DNA of 64,000 bases from Candidatus Poribacteria bacterium. Its GTDB lineage: Bacteria; Poribacteria; WGA-4E; WGA-3G. The notes beneath the pieces are model-generated. The model was not told where the DNA came from. It saw only the letters and a list, made by a program, of their open reading frames with translations, and ran no database searches. Positions 34,813-42,977 of the stretch are shown piece after piece (position 1 is the first letter of the stretch; every line of letters starts with the position of its first letter). The stretch is from assembly GCA_022821965.1 (NCBI GenBank), contig JAJECN010000010.1, forward strand, positions 1-64,000, read 5' to 3'. Position numbers and translations under genes: made by a program.

Positions 34813-36813
34813 CTACTGTCCCGCATTAAGAGGAACAAAGGCAGGGTTGAGTTTGAACACGTTTCGGATTGCTTTCGCTGCCTTTTTCCGTTCGTTGGCT
34901 TTGAGTGCAACTTGTGCGAGATGATAGTGTGGTTCAATAGCATCGCTTTGCAGATCAATGGCACGTTCTAAAGTTTTCATTGCCTTATTCACCTGCCCCC
35001 GTCTTGATAAAACCCAGCCAAGGGTATCATGATAGGCGGCGACATCTGGGTTCAGTGTCACTGCTGTATAGGCTAATGCTTCAGCGAGTCTCAGGTTGGG
35101 GGCAGTTTGCAAAACAGGATCCGTAGACAACAGCGGTAAAATTTGCGAGTCTGCAGATAAGATGTGCGGATAATTGTCTGCATAGAGACGCGCAAGGTTA
35201 TTATATGCCTCGCCATATTTAGGGGCAAGACGTATCGCCTGCTCGTAGGCACGTTGTGCCTCTAATACACGTCCGAGTTTCATGTACGCTATACCAAGGA
35301 TATTGTAGGTTTCATAGTCACGTGTCGTTCTTGCATTTATCGAAGTAAGTGGATACACACCAGCAAGCGAAGCTTCGGCGGCAAATACGTCGGGGTTGTC
35401 ATCCTCGCGCGCCTCTAAAAAGGTCTCATACGCCTCAGCGGCGAGTGCATACTGACCTTCCTTGAAGTAGGCAAACCCCAGTTTTCTATAGAAGTTAATC
35501 GGTAAGATACTGAGATTCTTACTCAATTCATACGAATTAATGGCTTTCCTATAATACCCTTCTTGAATGTAGAAATCACCTTCTGCCAAAGAGCGTTTTA
35601 CCAACTCCGGTAGCTCACCTTCAGAAAGCCCAATGAGAGATAGCGGGCTTAACTCTACGCTGCTATATTTCTGATATTGGATAAAACTGATCGTAGCGAT
35701 AATGAGAGCAGCCCATAATAGCAGATAAACACGCGTTCGGTATATCCACTGTTTGGAGAGGTACCTGCCCGGGTGTATCAGCGTGAGAAAAAAATTCTCA
35801 CGGGGTGGTTCTTCGAGGGCAGTTCCTATTGGATGATACGGCACAGTGTCAGCATTGGGGGCTAATACAGGAAGGTTAACCGAAGAACCCGCGAGACGAG
35901 TGGATCGCGCGATGGATTCTGCCAAATCGTCTATTTCCTTGTCCGCTTTTTCTCGTTGTGCCGATTCCGTATCAGTTGCTACCTGCTCTGTAGGTGCTTC
36001 AGGATGTGTCGGATCCGTGATGTCGGTTCCCTCTTCTACAGATTCCGCTTCACCCATAGCCTCAATCGGTTCCTCAGTTATCTCTTCTGGTGCCGCCACA
36101 TTTTCCTCGTCTGGGTCAATAGGCGGATTTGTAAATGTCGCCTCTATGGAAACATTCGGCTGTCCCTCACCAGGTTCAGCTGCTGATACCTCATCTGTCA
36201 CTGTCTCCTCTACCTGTTCTGCAAGAGGATCGTCGGATGCCTCTGTTTGAAACCGCTGTGTGCTGTGAGCGGATGGAATATCCGATTCCGGTGCTGTTAC
36301 TTCCACTTCTGGCACAACCTGTGAATCCCCAAAACTTGCTGTTGGTGATGGTTCATTTACATCCATCTGTTCATCCTGCTGCTCAGGTTCAAATGTCTCT
36401 GGAGATACTGAAGGACTTCCGTCAGCATAACGGGTCCGAATGCGTGCGATACTTTTTTTCACCTCTATCCGCGTAAGTATAGAACCCGTAGTGGGGATCG
36501 ATTTGAGCAGAGGAAGGGCATCAGGTGTAGCCAACTCACCAATAGCTTCAAGTATTGCCCAAAGCGTAAGATCGTTTGACTCGACCTGCAATGCTTCAAG
36601 TAGCGGCTCAGCTGCGCGAGTTGCGTCCAGCTGCGCAAGTGCTTTCGCAGCTTCGCGCCGTATCACCGAATCCGAATCAGCAAGGCACTCAATTAGGGCT
36701 CTTATTCCCTGTGGATTGCCTTCTGCAACAAGACTTGTGATCGCGCTGCTGCGCACAATGCTCGGTTGTGTAGTGTCTGTTAAATTCTGGATGAGTTGCT
36801 GAAAAGATAACAT
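34813..36813 (-). CDS. HEAT-repeat/TPR membrane protein
   Basis: 666 residues. HEAT or PBS-lyase-like repeats occupy about 15-130 (IRALIECLADSDSVIRREAAKALAQLD). A long acidic, low-complexity linker (about 135-300, rich in E, P, S and T) leads to one membrane span near 365-385 (LLLWAALIIATISFI). TPR units follow (about 400-660; GDFYIQEGYYRKAINSYELSK, LGFAYFKEGQYALAAEAYETFLEA, GIAYMKLGRVLEAQRAYEQAIRLAP, GWVLSRRGQVNKAMKTLERAIDL). A cytoplasmic HEAT part and an outer TPR part linked by the span suggest a scaffold. No partner is indicated by the neighbours. Confidence 0.85.
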   Translation of the reverse strand: MLSFQQLIQNLTDTTQPSIVRSSAITSLVAEGNPQGIRALIECLADSDSVIRREAAKALAQLDATRAAEPLLEALQVESNDLTLWAILEAIGELATPDALPLLKSIPTTGSILTRIEVKKSIARIRTRYADGSPSVSPETFEPEQQDEQMDVNEPSPTASFGDSQVVPEVEVTAPESDIPSAHSTQRFQTEASDDPLAEQVEETVTDEVSAAEPGEGQPNVSIEATFTNPPIDPDEENVAAPEEITEEPIEAMGEAESVEEGTDITDPTHPEAPTEQVATDTESAQREKADKEIDDLAESIARSTRLAGSSVNLPVLAPNADTVPYHPIGTALEEPPRENFFLTLIHPGRYLSKQWIYRTRVYLLLWAALIIATISFIQYQKYSSVELSPLSLIGLSEGELPELVKRSLAEGDFYIQEGYYRKAINSYELSKNLSILPINFYRKLGFAYFKEGQYALAAEAYETFLEAREDDNPDVFAAEASLAGVYPLTSINARTTRDYETYNILGIAYMKLGRVLEAQRAYEQAIRLAPKYGEAYNNLARLYADNYPHILSADSQILPLLSTDPVLQTAPNLRLAEALAYTAVTLNPDVAAYHDTLGWVLSRRGQVNKAMKTLERAIDLQSDAIEPHYHLAQVALKANERKKAAKAIRNVFKLNPAFVPLNAGQ

Positions 36814-37186
36814 AATTTTTCTTTACGCAAATTGACCCCTATTACTATTCTTAATATACTATCCCCATTAATAAAACGATTTTTATAGAAATAGGGTTTC
36901 AAATCTCCGCGACAGGGCAGGGACTCGTATCCAAAGAAAGTGTAAATATGGCGAATTTTACAATGAACCTAACATTTTTGAGTTGTAAGAGGGAACTCCG
37001 ATTCCCGACTGAAACTGATAACCCTCTTGTAGGAGGGGTTTCTAACCCCGATTTTAGAACGCGCGTCTAAGCCCCAGCAGGGCGACAGGCATATAGTCCT
37101 TGATTTTTTTGGCAAAATATTTACACACCCACAACATTCACCGTATTACAGATATGTAGAAAGTGGTTTCCCTTGTTTCGTAGTCT

Positions 37187-37212
37187 ATATTTCAAATTGA
37201 TATTTCAAATTG
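37187..37212 (+). promoter_or_regulatory. Tandem 13-bp repeat, candidate HicB operator
   Basis: ATATTTCAAATTG is repeated exactly twice (37187-37199 and 37200-37212). The second copy overlaps the -35 element of the hicBA promoter (37210-37215), the position expected for autoregulation by an antitoxin. Confidence 0.55.
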
Positions 37213-37238
37213 ATTTTGCTCTGAATTTGTGCTATACT
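37210..37238 (+). promoter_or_regulatory. Predicted promoter of hicBA
   Basis: TTGATT (37210-37215) and TATACT (37233-37238) are 17 bases apart, 34 bases before the hicB ATG. Confidence 0.7.
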
Positions 37239-37271
37239 TGTTGTATTATCTTTTAAAGGAGGATAGAACTG

Positions 37272-37487
37272 ATGACACAAACTTATACCGCTGTTATCCA
37301 ACAAGACGAAGGTTGGTGGATCGGTTGGATACAGGAAATTCCCGGAGTCAACTGCCAAGAACGAACTAAGAATGAATTGATGGTTAGCCTTAAAAGCGGG
37401 CTTGAGGATATTTTGGAACTTAACCGGGAGGAGGCGATCGGCAGAACGGAAGGCGAGACTTTTGAGGAAGTTACAATCGTGCTATGA
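37272..37487 (+). CDS. hicB: HicB-type antitoxin
   Basis: 71 residues: YTAVIQQDEGWWIGWIQEIPGVNCQERTKNELMVSLKSGLEDILEL is the HicB partial RNase-H-like fold (xAVxxxEExGYxAxxPxLPGxxxxGxTxxEAxxNxxEAI). It binds and blocks the HicA toxin and represses the operon. The protein lacks the extra C-terminal DNA-binding domain found in longer HicB forms, so it may bind DNA as a complex. AAAGGAGG precedes the ATG. Its stop overlaps the hicA start (ATGA, 37484-37487). Confidence 0.88.
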   Translation: MTQTYTAVIQQDEGWWIGWIQEIPGVNCQERTKNELMVSLKSGLEDILELNREEAIGRTEGETFEEVTIVL

Positions 37488-37669
37488 AACGGAGATATCT
37501 GATTCAACATCTTAAAAGGCACGGTTGCTATTTTATTCGCGAAGGTGGTAGCCACTCGATATGGGGACGTTCAGGGGACAGAGTCAAGGCTGCGATCCCC
37601 CGGCACACGGAGATCGCGAATCGCCTAGCGAAGGACATCTGTAAACAATTACGGATCCCACCTCCATAG
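37484..37669 (+). CDS. hicA: HicA-type mRNA interferase toxin
   Basis: 61 residues, ATG in ATGA overlap with hicB. The fold signature LIQHLKRHGCYFIREGGSHSIWG with the catalytic His (GGSHSIW) and the closing PRHTEIANRLAKDICKQL are typical of HicA, which cleaves mRNA through a dsRNA-binding-like fold. The antitoxin-first order is a common arrangement. All key residues are present, so the pair should be functional. Confidence 0.9.
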   Translation: MKRRYLIQHLKRHGCYFIREGGSHSIWGRSGDRVKAAIPRHTEIANRLAKDICKQLRIPPP

Positions 37670-38025
37670 TCAGACACACGGGGATCCGTTACAACTGAAC
37701 TTATTTGAACAAGTGTTTAAAGCCGAATTTAACAAGTTAGAAACAGATTTTGCACTCTACATAGTCTTCTTGTTGTTCAGTCGCAAGGGCATCCCATCCA
37801 GAGCTCCTACCTCTTACATCCCACGCTTGCAAACATTTTTTTATTCCTTCTAACAACCACGGCGGATTTACTTTAATAGAATCAGAAGAAAAACAGGGCG
37901 CAATCACTGACGACCAGTAATATTCAAAAACTCGGACATTTTTGCTAAGAAAAAGACCGCTTGACATTTCCAAGCGAAGTCTGTATCATAGAGCATATAT
38001 CTTTTCAACACACATCGGAGAAATT
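37670..38025. other. Intergenic region before the solute-binding protein gene
   Basis: 356 bases. An open frame of 78 codons on the minus strand (37737-37973) has no recognisable Shine-Dalgarno and its start overlaps the strong plus-strand promoter at 37961-37989, so it is not counted as a gene. A plus-strand frame without start (37670-37850) reads GDPLQLNLFEQVFKAEFNKL, perhaps a gene remnant. Nothing else is seen. Confidence 0.5.
37961..37989 (+). promoter_or_regulatory. Predicted promoter of the solute-binding protein operon
   Basis: TTGACA (37961-37966) and TATCAT (37984-37989) are 17 bases apart, 36 bases before the ATG at 38026. Confidence 0.8.
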
Positions 38026-39618
38026 ATGCGAAACAAACTTTTCACACAGGTCTTCTTACTCATTGTCCTGATACTACCGATTGCCATGTTTTCGCCTGTA
38101 TTTGCCGACTCGCATTCAAAACAGGGCGGCACCCTAATATTCGGTCGCGGTGGTGATTCTGTCGGATTAGACCCAGCCCTTGAGGAAGATGGGGAATCCT
38201 TCAAAGTCTGTGATAACATCTACGACACACTCGTTCAATATAAAGAGGGGAGTGCTGAACTTGAGCCAGGTCTCGCCAGAAGTTGGGAGAACTCAGAAGA
38301 CGGTTTGACTTGGACTTTCCACCTTCGGCAAGGCGTAACCTTCCATGATGGAACTCCATTCAATGCCGAAGCTGTTCTCTTTTCCCTTAACCGACAACAC
38401 GATAAAACCCATCCGTTCCATAAGGTAGGCGGCAGCTACATTTACTGGATAGCCACAGGCTTGGCAGAGATTGTCGATAAAATTACCGCTGTAGATGACT
38501 TTACCGTCCAAATTCGCCTTAAAACGGCTTATGCCCCTTTTATCTATACGATTGCAATAACGCCTTTCTCCATTGTTAGCCCAACAGCGGCGCAAAAATG
38601 GGGCGATGAGTTTTCCAACAATCCAGTTGGTACCGGTCCGTTCAAGTTTGTGCGGTGGGACAGAAAAGATAAAATCGTGCTTGCGGCAAACGATGACTAT
38701 TGGGGCGGACGTCCTATGTTAGATAGGGTTATCTTCCGTTCTATTCCTGATAACTCGGTGAGACTTATTGAACTTCAGCAAGGAAGTCTCCACGCGATGG
38801 AGTTCCCAAATCCGGACGATTTGGAACAGATTCGAGACGATGAAACGCTTGAGTTGATAGCGCAACCGGGGATGAGTATCGGTTATCTCGCAATGAATAT
38901 GGACAAGCCACCTTTCGACAATCTTAAAGTCCGACTCGCGATAAACCACGCCATTAACAAATCAGTGATTATTGAATATCTATATCAGGGAATGGGCATC
39001 CCCGCGAAGAACCCGATTCCGCCAACACTCTGGAGTTATGACGATTCGATCGAGGGGTACGCTTATGATCCAGAACTGGCAAAGCGACTCCTCACTGAAG
39101 CAGGATACCCCGACGGTTTTGAGACGACACTCTGGGCATTGCCTGTCCCGCGCCCCTATATTCCTGACGGACGCGCGCTTGCAGAGGCACTGCAATCCGA
39201 ACTCCGGAATGTTGGCGTTGAAACAAAAATCGTGACGTTTGACTGGGGCACCTATCTTGAGAAAACGAAATATGGGGAGCACGATATGGCAATGTTAGGA
39301 TGGAGTGCCGATTTCGGTGACCCAGATAATTTCCTCTATTTTCTTTTAAGCAAATCGTCAGCGGAGAAGCCTGCCGGAAATATCGCATTTTATCGCAGCG
39401 ATGAAATGCAAGACGTTTTAGAGCAGGCGAGAGCAACCTCGGATCGAGAAAAGCGGGTTTCGCTCTACCAAGAGGCACAGCAGATTTTTCATAAAGATGT
39501 CCCGTGGGTTCCGCTGGCACACGCAAAACAGATTTTAGTGATTAACAAAAAAGTCAAGAATCTCAAACTCCATCCGTTGAAGTGGAGGTACTTCCGTCAG
39601 ATTTGGATTGAGGAATAA
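38026..39618 (+). CDS. ABC-type peptide/nickel solute-binding protein (SBP family 5)
   Basis: 530 residues from ATG 38026 (CGGAGAAATT upstream); the longer frame to 37942 runs through the promoter. Signal peptide about 1-27. Family-5 signatures follow: DSVGLDPALEEDGESFKVCDNIYDTLVQYKEGSAELEPGLARSWENSEDGLTWTFHLRQGVTFHDG, then NPVGTGPFKFVRWDR and YRSDEMQDVLEQA...REKRVSLYQEAQQIFHKDVPWVPLAH. It captures oligopeptides, opines or similar solutes in the periplasm. No permease or ATPase genes follow; instead a dehydrogenase starts 1 base after its stop and two dioxygenases follow. Confidence 0.92.
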   Translation: MRNKLFTQVFLLIVLILPIAMFSPVFADSHSKQGGTLIFGRGGDSVGLDPALEEDGESFKVCDNIYDTLVQYKEGSAELEPGLARSWENSEDGLTWTFHLRQGVTFHDGTPFNAEAVLFSLNRQHDKTHPFHKVGGSYIYWIATGLAEIVDKITAVDDFTVQIRLKTAYAPFIYTIAITPFSIVSPTAAQKWGDEFSNNPVGTGPFKFVRWDRKDKIVLAANDDYWGGRPMLDRVIFRSIPDNSVRLIELQQGSLHAMEFPNPDDLEQIRDDETLELIAQPGMSIGYLAMNMDKPPFDNLKVRLAINHAINKSVIIEYLYQGMGIPAKNPIPPTLWSYDDSIEGYAYDPELAKRLLTEAGYPDGFETTLWALPVPRPYIPDGRALAEALQSELRNVGVETKIVTFDWGTYLEKTKYGEHDMAMLGWSADFGDPDNFLYFLLSKSSAEKPAGNIAFYRSDEMQDVLEQARATSDREKRVSLYQEAQQIFHKDVPWVPLAHAKQILVINKKVKNLKLHPLKWRYFRQIWIEE

Positions 39619-39619
39619 T

Positions 39620-40645
39620 ATGAAAAAATCCGTATTTCGTGTAGGTGTCACACCGGACTTTCTGGGTCCCGATGGCACCTCTGATTTAGATAACTTTGCC
39701 GGTCCGCTTTTTGATGGAGCCGGTCTACAATGGGAATATATTGCTGAAAATACACCCGTATTACAAGCAACACAGGTGCAGGATTACGATGCACTCTTAG
39801 TATTGGGTACGGGTATCACATCGGAGACGTTCACAGGTGCAGACAAATTGTCTATCATCGCTCGATTCGGTGTCGGTTATGATAAAGTGGACGTGGAAGC
39901 CTGTACTGAAAACGGTGTGCTGCTAACAATTGCCCCTGACGGTGTTCGCCGTCCGGTTGCTACCTCTATTATGACCTTTGTCCTATCGCTGAGCCACATG
40001 CTGTTGATAAAGGATCAACTCACCCGTGCTGGCGGTTGGAGAAACACACAAAACTATAGGGGAATGGGGTTGGTTGGCAGAACGCTGGGGCTTGTTGGTA
40101 TGGGGAACATTGGGAAAGAAGCGTTCAAACTGGCAAAACCTTTTGGGATGCACCATATCACTTACGATCCGTACGTCACACCTGCTGAAGCAGCAGAAGT
40201 CGGTGTAGAACTCGTTGATTTAGATACTTTGATGCGAACCGCTGATTTTGTATGTGTCTGCTGCCCGCTAAATGAAGAGACGCGAGGGATTGTTGATGCA
40301 AGACGTATCGGCTTGATGAAACCGACGGCTTACCTCATCAACACCGCACGCGGTCCAATCGTTGACCAGAAGGCACTCACAGAGGCACTCCAGAATAAAC
40401 AGATTCAGGGCGCAGGGCTTGATGTCTTTGAGCAGGAACCAATTAGCGATGACGACCCGCTGTTAAGTCTGGACAATGTAATCCTTACACCGCACAGTAT
40501 CTGTTGGACAGACGAATGCTTTGAAGGCAACGCCAAGAGTGCGTGTCAGAGTATTATCAGTGTGGCTTCTGGGCAAATCCCTTCGTATATTGTTAACCGC
40601 GATGTTATAGACAGTCCGAAACTACAGCAAAAGTTGGCAGGATAA
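39620..40645 (+). CDS. D-isomer-specific 2-hydroxyacid dehydrogenase
   Basis: 341 residues from ATG 39620, 1 base after the stop of the solute-binding protein, with GAGGAA upstream. The NAD-binding site is GLVGMGNIGKEAF, and the catalytic Arg (INTARGPIVD), Glu (GLDVFEQEP) and His (LTPHSICW) of the family are all present. It interconverts a 2-keto acid and a D-2-hydroxy acid, or acts as a phosphoglycerate-dehydrogenase-like enzyme; substrate unknown. It links a transporter component to two dioxygenases, suggesting a catabolic operon. Confidence 0.92.
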   Translation: MKKSVFRVGVTPDFLGPDGTSDLDNFAGPLFDGAGLQWEYIAENTPVLQATQVQDYDALLVLGTGITSETFTGADKLSIIARFGVGYDKVDVEACTENGVLLTIAPDGVRRPVATSIMTFVLSLSHMLLIKDQLTRAGGWRNTQNYRGMGLVGRTLGLVGMGNIGKEAFKLAKPFGMHHITYDPYVTPAEAAEVGVELVDLDTLMRTADFVCVCCPLNEETRGIVDARRIGLMKPTAYLINTARGPIVDQKALTEALQNKQIQGAGLDVFEQEPISDDDPLLSLDNVILTPHSICWTDECFEGNAKSACQSIISVASGQIPSYIVNRDVIDSPKLQQKLAG

Positions 40646-40671
40646 AACTTGAGTGGGAAGAGGAACATATC

Positions 40672-41886
40672 ATGCAAGTTGATCGGCAACAGTTCGCTGA
40701 GGAAGGTTACAACATTCTGCGAGGGGTCGTGCCGAAAGCAGAACTTGAACCGTTGCGTCGTAGTATTGAACACATGGTCAATCGGAGAAAAGAGATTTCC
40801 GCGCAACGACGTTTCCCCAGTGATCCAACAGGTGGTGATTGGGAGAATTCTGCGCAACCGCGCCTGAAATTTGATACTGACTGTGATGAAATGTCTGCCT
40901 CTGCGATCGAATTTCTGTTCCACGAAAATACGTTAGGCGTTGGTCAGCAGCTGATGGAAGCAGAGCACGTTGTACCGCACCAATTCGCCTGCATCTGTAG
41001 CGGAAGCCGAGATGCTGGTCCCATGCACTGGCATCGTGACATCGGTCCGGGTGAACCGGCTCCACTGCGTGGCATGATTTCAAATATGGAGCATCACGGA
41101 CCCAGCTATCTTCAGTGGAACATCGCCTTATATGACGATAGCGTTTTCTGGATTGTCCCTTGCAGTCACCGGCGAATCAACACCGACGAAGAGCGCAAAC
41201 AACTCGCAGAGAATCCGTCTGTTCCATTGCCCGGTGGAATACCTGTTGAACTGAACGCGGGAGACGGTGTTGTGTATACACATCTGCTATTGCACTGGGG
41301 CAGCTACTACAGCAGCAAGATGCGGCGTACACTGCATCCGGGTTATCGTCCATTCGGATTTGCTGCACTGCCCAATGTTCATTGGCGACACTGGGAACCG
41401 GGATTCTATCATTATCTTTCAAGTCCAGTGCGAGAACAGTTTGAGGCATGGGATGCCCTCTTTTTTCAGGAGTTTGACCAGATAACAGCTATCTTCCATA
41501 GCATCATTAAGGGAGATGCAAACCGCTTCCGCACTGAACTGGAGGTGTTGCATCCATCGCCGCGCGACCAGATGGTGAGCATTGTTATGCTTTCAAAACT
41601 GGCTGGCAAATTGTATAACCTGAAGCACACAACTGCCAACCCAGCTTCCTTGTGGGGTAACAGTCGAGACATCACTTATCTCGGAAACCATTTTACGCCT
41701 GAACAGACAGTCGGACTCTGGCAACAATTCCAGCCACTCGACCAAAAACTGAAACTTCCAGAGGAGACATACCAACCCGGATTCCAACGAACATCTGACT
41801 ATAACCCGAACGATATGCCCACGGACTTCAGCGTCGAAGACTTTATTACCAGTTGGGAAACCGCAGCGATTGTTGTTGATCCATAA
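40672..41886 (+). CDS. Phytanoyl-CoA-dioxygenase-family protein (PhyH 1)
   Basis: 404 residues. The Fe(II) site HxD is at H121-D123 (PMHWHRDIG), and a distal His lies in the second half (VYTHLLLHWGSYYSSKMRRTLH), followed by the 2-oxoglutarate-binding Arg. It belongs to the Fe(II)/2-oxoglutarate oxygenases, which hydroxylate or otherwise oxidise organic substrates. The about 130 residues after the core are an extension not needed for the fold. AAGAGGAAC lies upstream. It follows the hydroxyacid dehydrogenase by 26 bases. PhyH paralogues are abundant in this kind of genome; substrates are unknown. Confidence 0.85.
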   Translation: MQVDRQQFAEEGYNILRGVVPKAELEPLRRSIEHMVNRRKEISAQRRFPSDPTGGDWENSAQPRLKFDTDCDEMSASAIEFLFHENTLGVGQQLMEAEHVVPHQFACICSGSRDAGPMHWHRDIGPGEPAPLRGMISNMEHHGPSYLQWNIALYDDSVFWIVPCSHRRINTDEERKQLAENPSVPLPGGIPVELNAGDGVVYTHLLLHWGSYYSSKMRRTLHPGYRPFGFAALPNVHWRHWEPGFYHYLSSPVREQFEAWDALFFQEFDQITAIFHSIIKGDANRFRTELEVLHPSPRDQMVSIVMLSKLAGKLYNLKHTTANPASLWGNSRDITYLGNHFTPEQTVGLWQQFQPLDQKLKLPEETYQPGFQRTSDYNPNDMPTDFSVEDFITSWETAAIVVDP

Positions 41887-41910
41887 TCCGATAAAATGTG
41901 GAGGGACATC

Positions 41911-42705
41911 ATGCTTACAGAACAGCAAATCAAGCATTTTCACACCTTGGGATTCCTTATTTTTCGGCAATCACTCAACCAAGACGAGCTGAACACAATA
42001 CACGGGGAGTTTGAGGCAGCAATGGAGGCGGCATATCGTCACGCGCCATTTGATGGAACGCGTAGACACTGGCTGCCAATGATGGGACCCGAAACACCAT
42101 TCTTCGCGAGTTTGCCGGAAGACCCACGGTTCTCTGAAGTGGCAGAACAACTGTACGGCGACGATGTATTCTTCGTTGTTTCAGATGCAAACCGTTACGT
42201 CGGCAACACAGGGTGGCATCCAGACCATAACGCCGATCCGACCCAAGACTGCTACGGGGTGAAGTTCGCCTACTATCTCGAACCTGTTGATGCCGAAAGT
42301 GGAGCGTTGCGGTTGATCCCAGGTTCTCATAAAAGGTCGTTGCACGACGATCTGCGGGAGAATTTGAATGAACTGGGATTGGAGATTTGCGATGTTCCGG
42401 GTTATGTCTGCAAATCGGAACCGGGAGATGTTGTTGCTTTTGACATGCGTTGCTGGCACGCAAGTTGGGGTGGCAATGATGACCGGCGGATGTGCACAAT
42501 AGTTTACTATAACAATCCGAAGACCCCTGAAGAAGATGCTGCCACACGCAATCGCGCGCGAAGCAATGCGAAGAGTCCTGAACACTTTAACCGACCGGGT
42601 ACCTCACTCTACGATCCACACTGGGTTGCCAATCCAACTGGCAGTGAAAGGCGACAACGTTGGATCGATCGGTTGCGTGAGTTGGAATTTCTGGGTACTG
42701 GTTAA
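41911..42705 (+). CDS. Phytanoyl-CoA-dioxygenase-family protein (PhyH 2)
   Basis: 264 residues from ATG 41911, since GGAGGG is placed 7 bases before it rather than before the ATG at 41896. The N-terminus LTEQQIKHFHTLGFLIFRQSLNQDEL is the standard PhyH opening; HxD is H103-D105 (TGWHPDH), and ESGALRLIPGSHK precedes the distal His (FDMRCWHASWGG) and the 2-oxoglutarate-binding Arg (DDRRMCTIVYYN). It is the last gene of the solute-binding protein operon. Substrate unknown. An 11-bp inverted repeat follows at 42728-42806. Confidence 0.92.
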   Translation: MLTEQQIKHFHTLGFLIFRQSLNQDELNTIHGEFEAAMEAAYRHAPFDGTRRHWLPMMGPETPFFASLPEDPRFSEVAEQLYGDDVFFVVSDANRYVGNTGWHPDHNADPTQDCYGVKFAYYLEPVDAESGALRLIPGSHKRSLHDDLRENLNELGLEICDVPGYVCKSEPGDVVAFDMRCWHASWGGNDDRRMCTIVYYNNPKTPEEDAATRNRARSNAKSPEHFNRPGTSLYDPHWVANPTGSERRQRWIDRLRELEFLGTG

Positions 42706-42727
42706 ATGTAGAATATTTCCCCATCTC

Positions 42728-42806
42728 TGTTGTGGATGTTTTGGTTGTTGGGTTAACCCGTGTTAGATTGCCTTATGACTTGCTTCTGTCTTTCCCATCC
42801 ACAACA
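42728..42806. repeat. Inverted repeat TGTTGTGGATG/CATCCACAACA
   Basis: Perfect 11-bp arms (42728-42738 and 42796-42806) with a 57-base loop that contains the palindrome GGGTTAACCC. No T-tract follows either arm, so it is not a standard terminator. It sits just after the PhyH operon. Confidence 0.6.
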
Positions 42807-42977
42807 CTACCTTGTCTTTTAAAGCAGCTGATGCTGCCTTCCATAAAACATTTCTATCTGCCAATTTGCGGAATTATGCAACCTTTCCCACTCGATTCGC
42901 GTCACTTGGTCAAAATCGGGTGAGTGCCGAGATTTGAAATTCAAGTTTATCCGTACCGATAGGAGAGATTGACATTG

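Larger units (their letters stand above)
36814..37271. other. Intergenic region with repeats and hicBA control region
   Basis: 458 bases between divergent genes. 37027-37065 holds a copy of the dispersed repeat GTAGGAGGGGTTTCTAACCCCGAT, with a 6-bp hairpin GGGGTT/AACCCC followed by GATTTT. The right-hand end (37187-37238) carries the hicBA tandem repeat and promoter. No further gene is seen. Confidence 0.65.

Noticed and set aside
36814-37186. Possible structural RNA gene in the 370-base gap before hicBA
   Set aside because: Apart from a dispersed repeat hairpin at 37027-37065 I could find no conserved RNA signature, cloverleaf or paired promoter and terminator.
37737-37973. A 78-codon minus-strand frame between hicA and the solute-binding protein gene
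   Set aside because: No ribosome site, no recognisable family, and its start overlaps a near-consensus promoter on the other strand.
41975-42547. A 190-codon minus-strand frame inside PhyH 2
   Set aside because: Antisense to a complete dioxygenase with intact motifs; composition is rich in Arg, Ser and His as in shadow frames.
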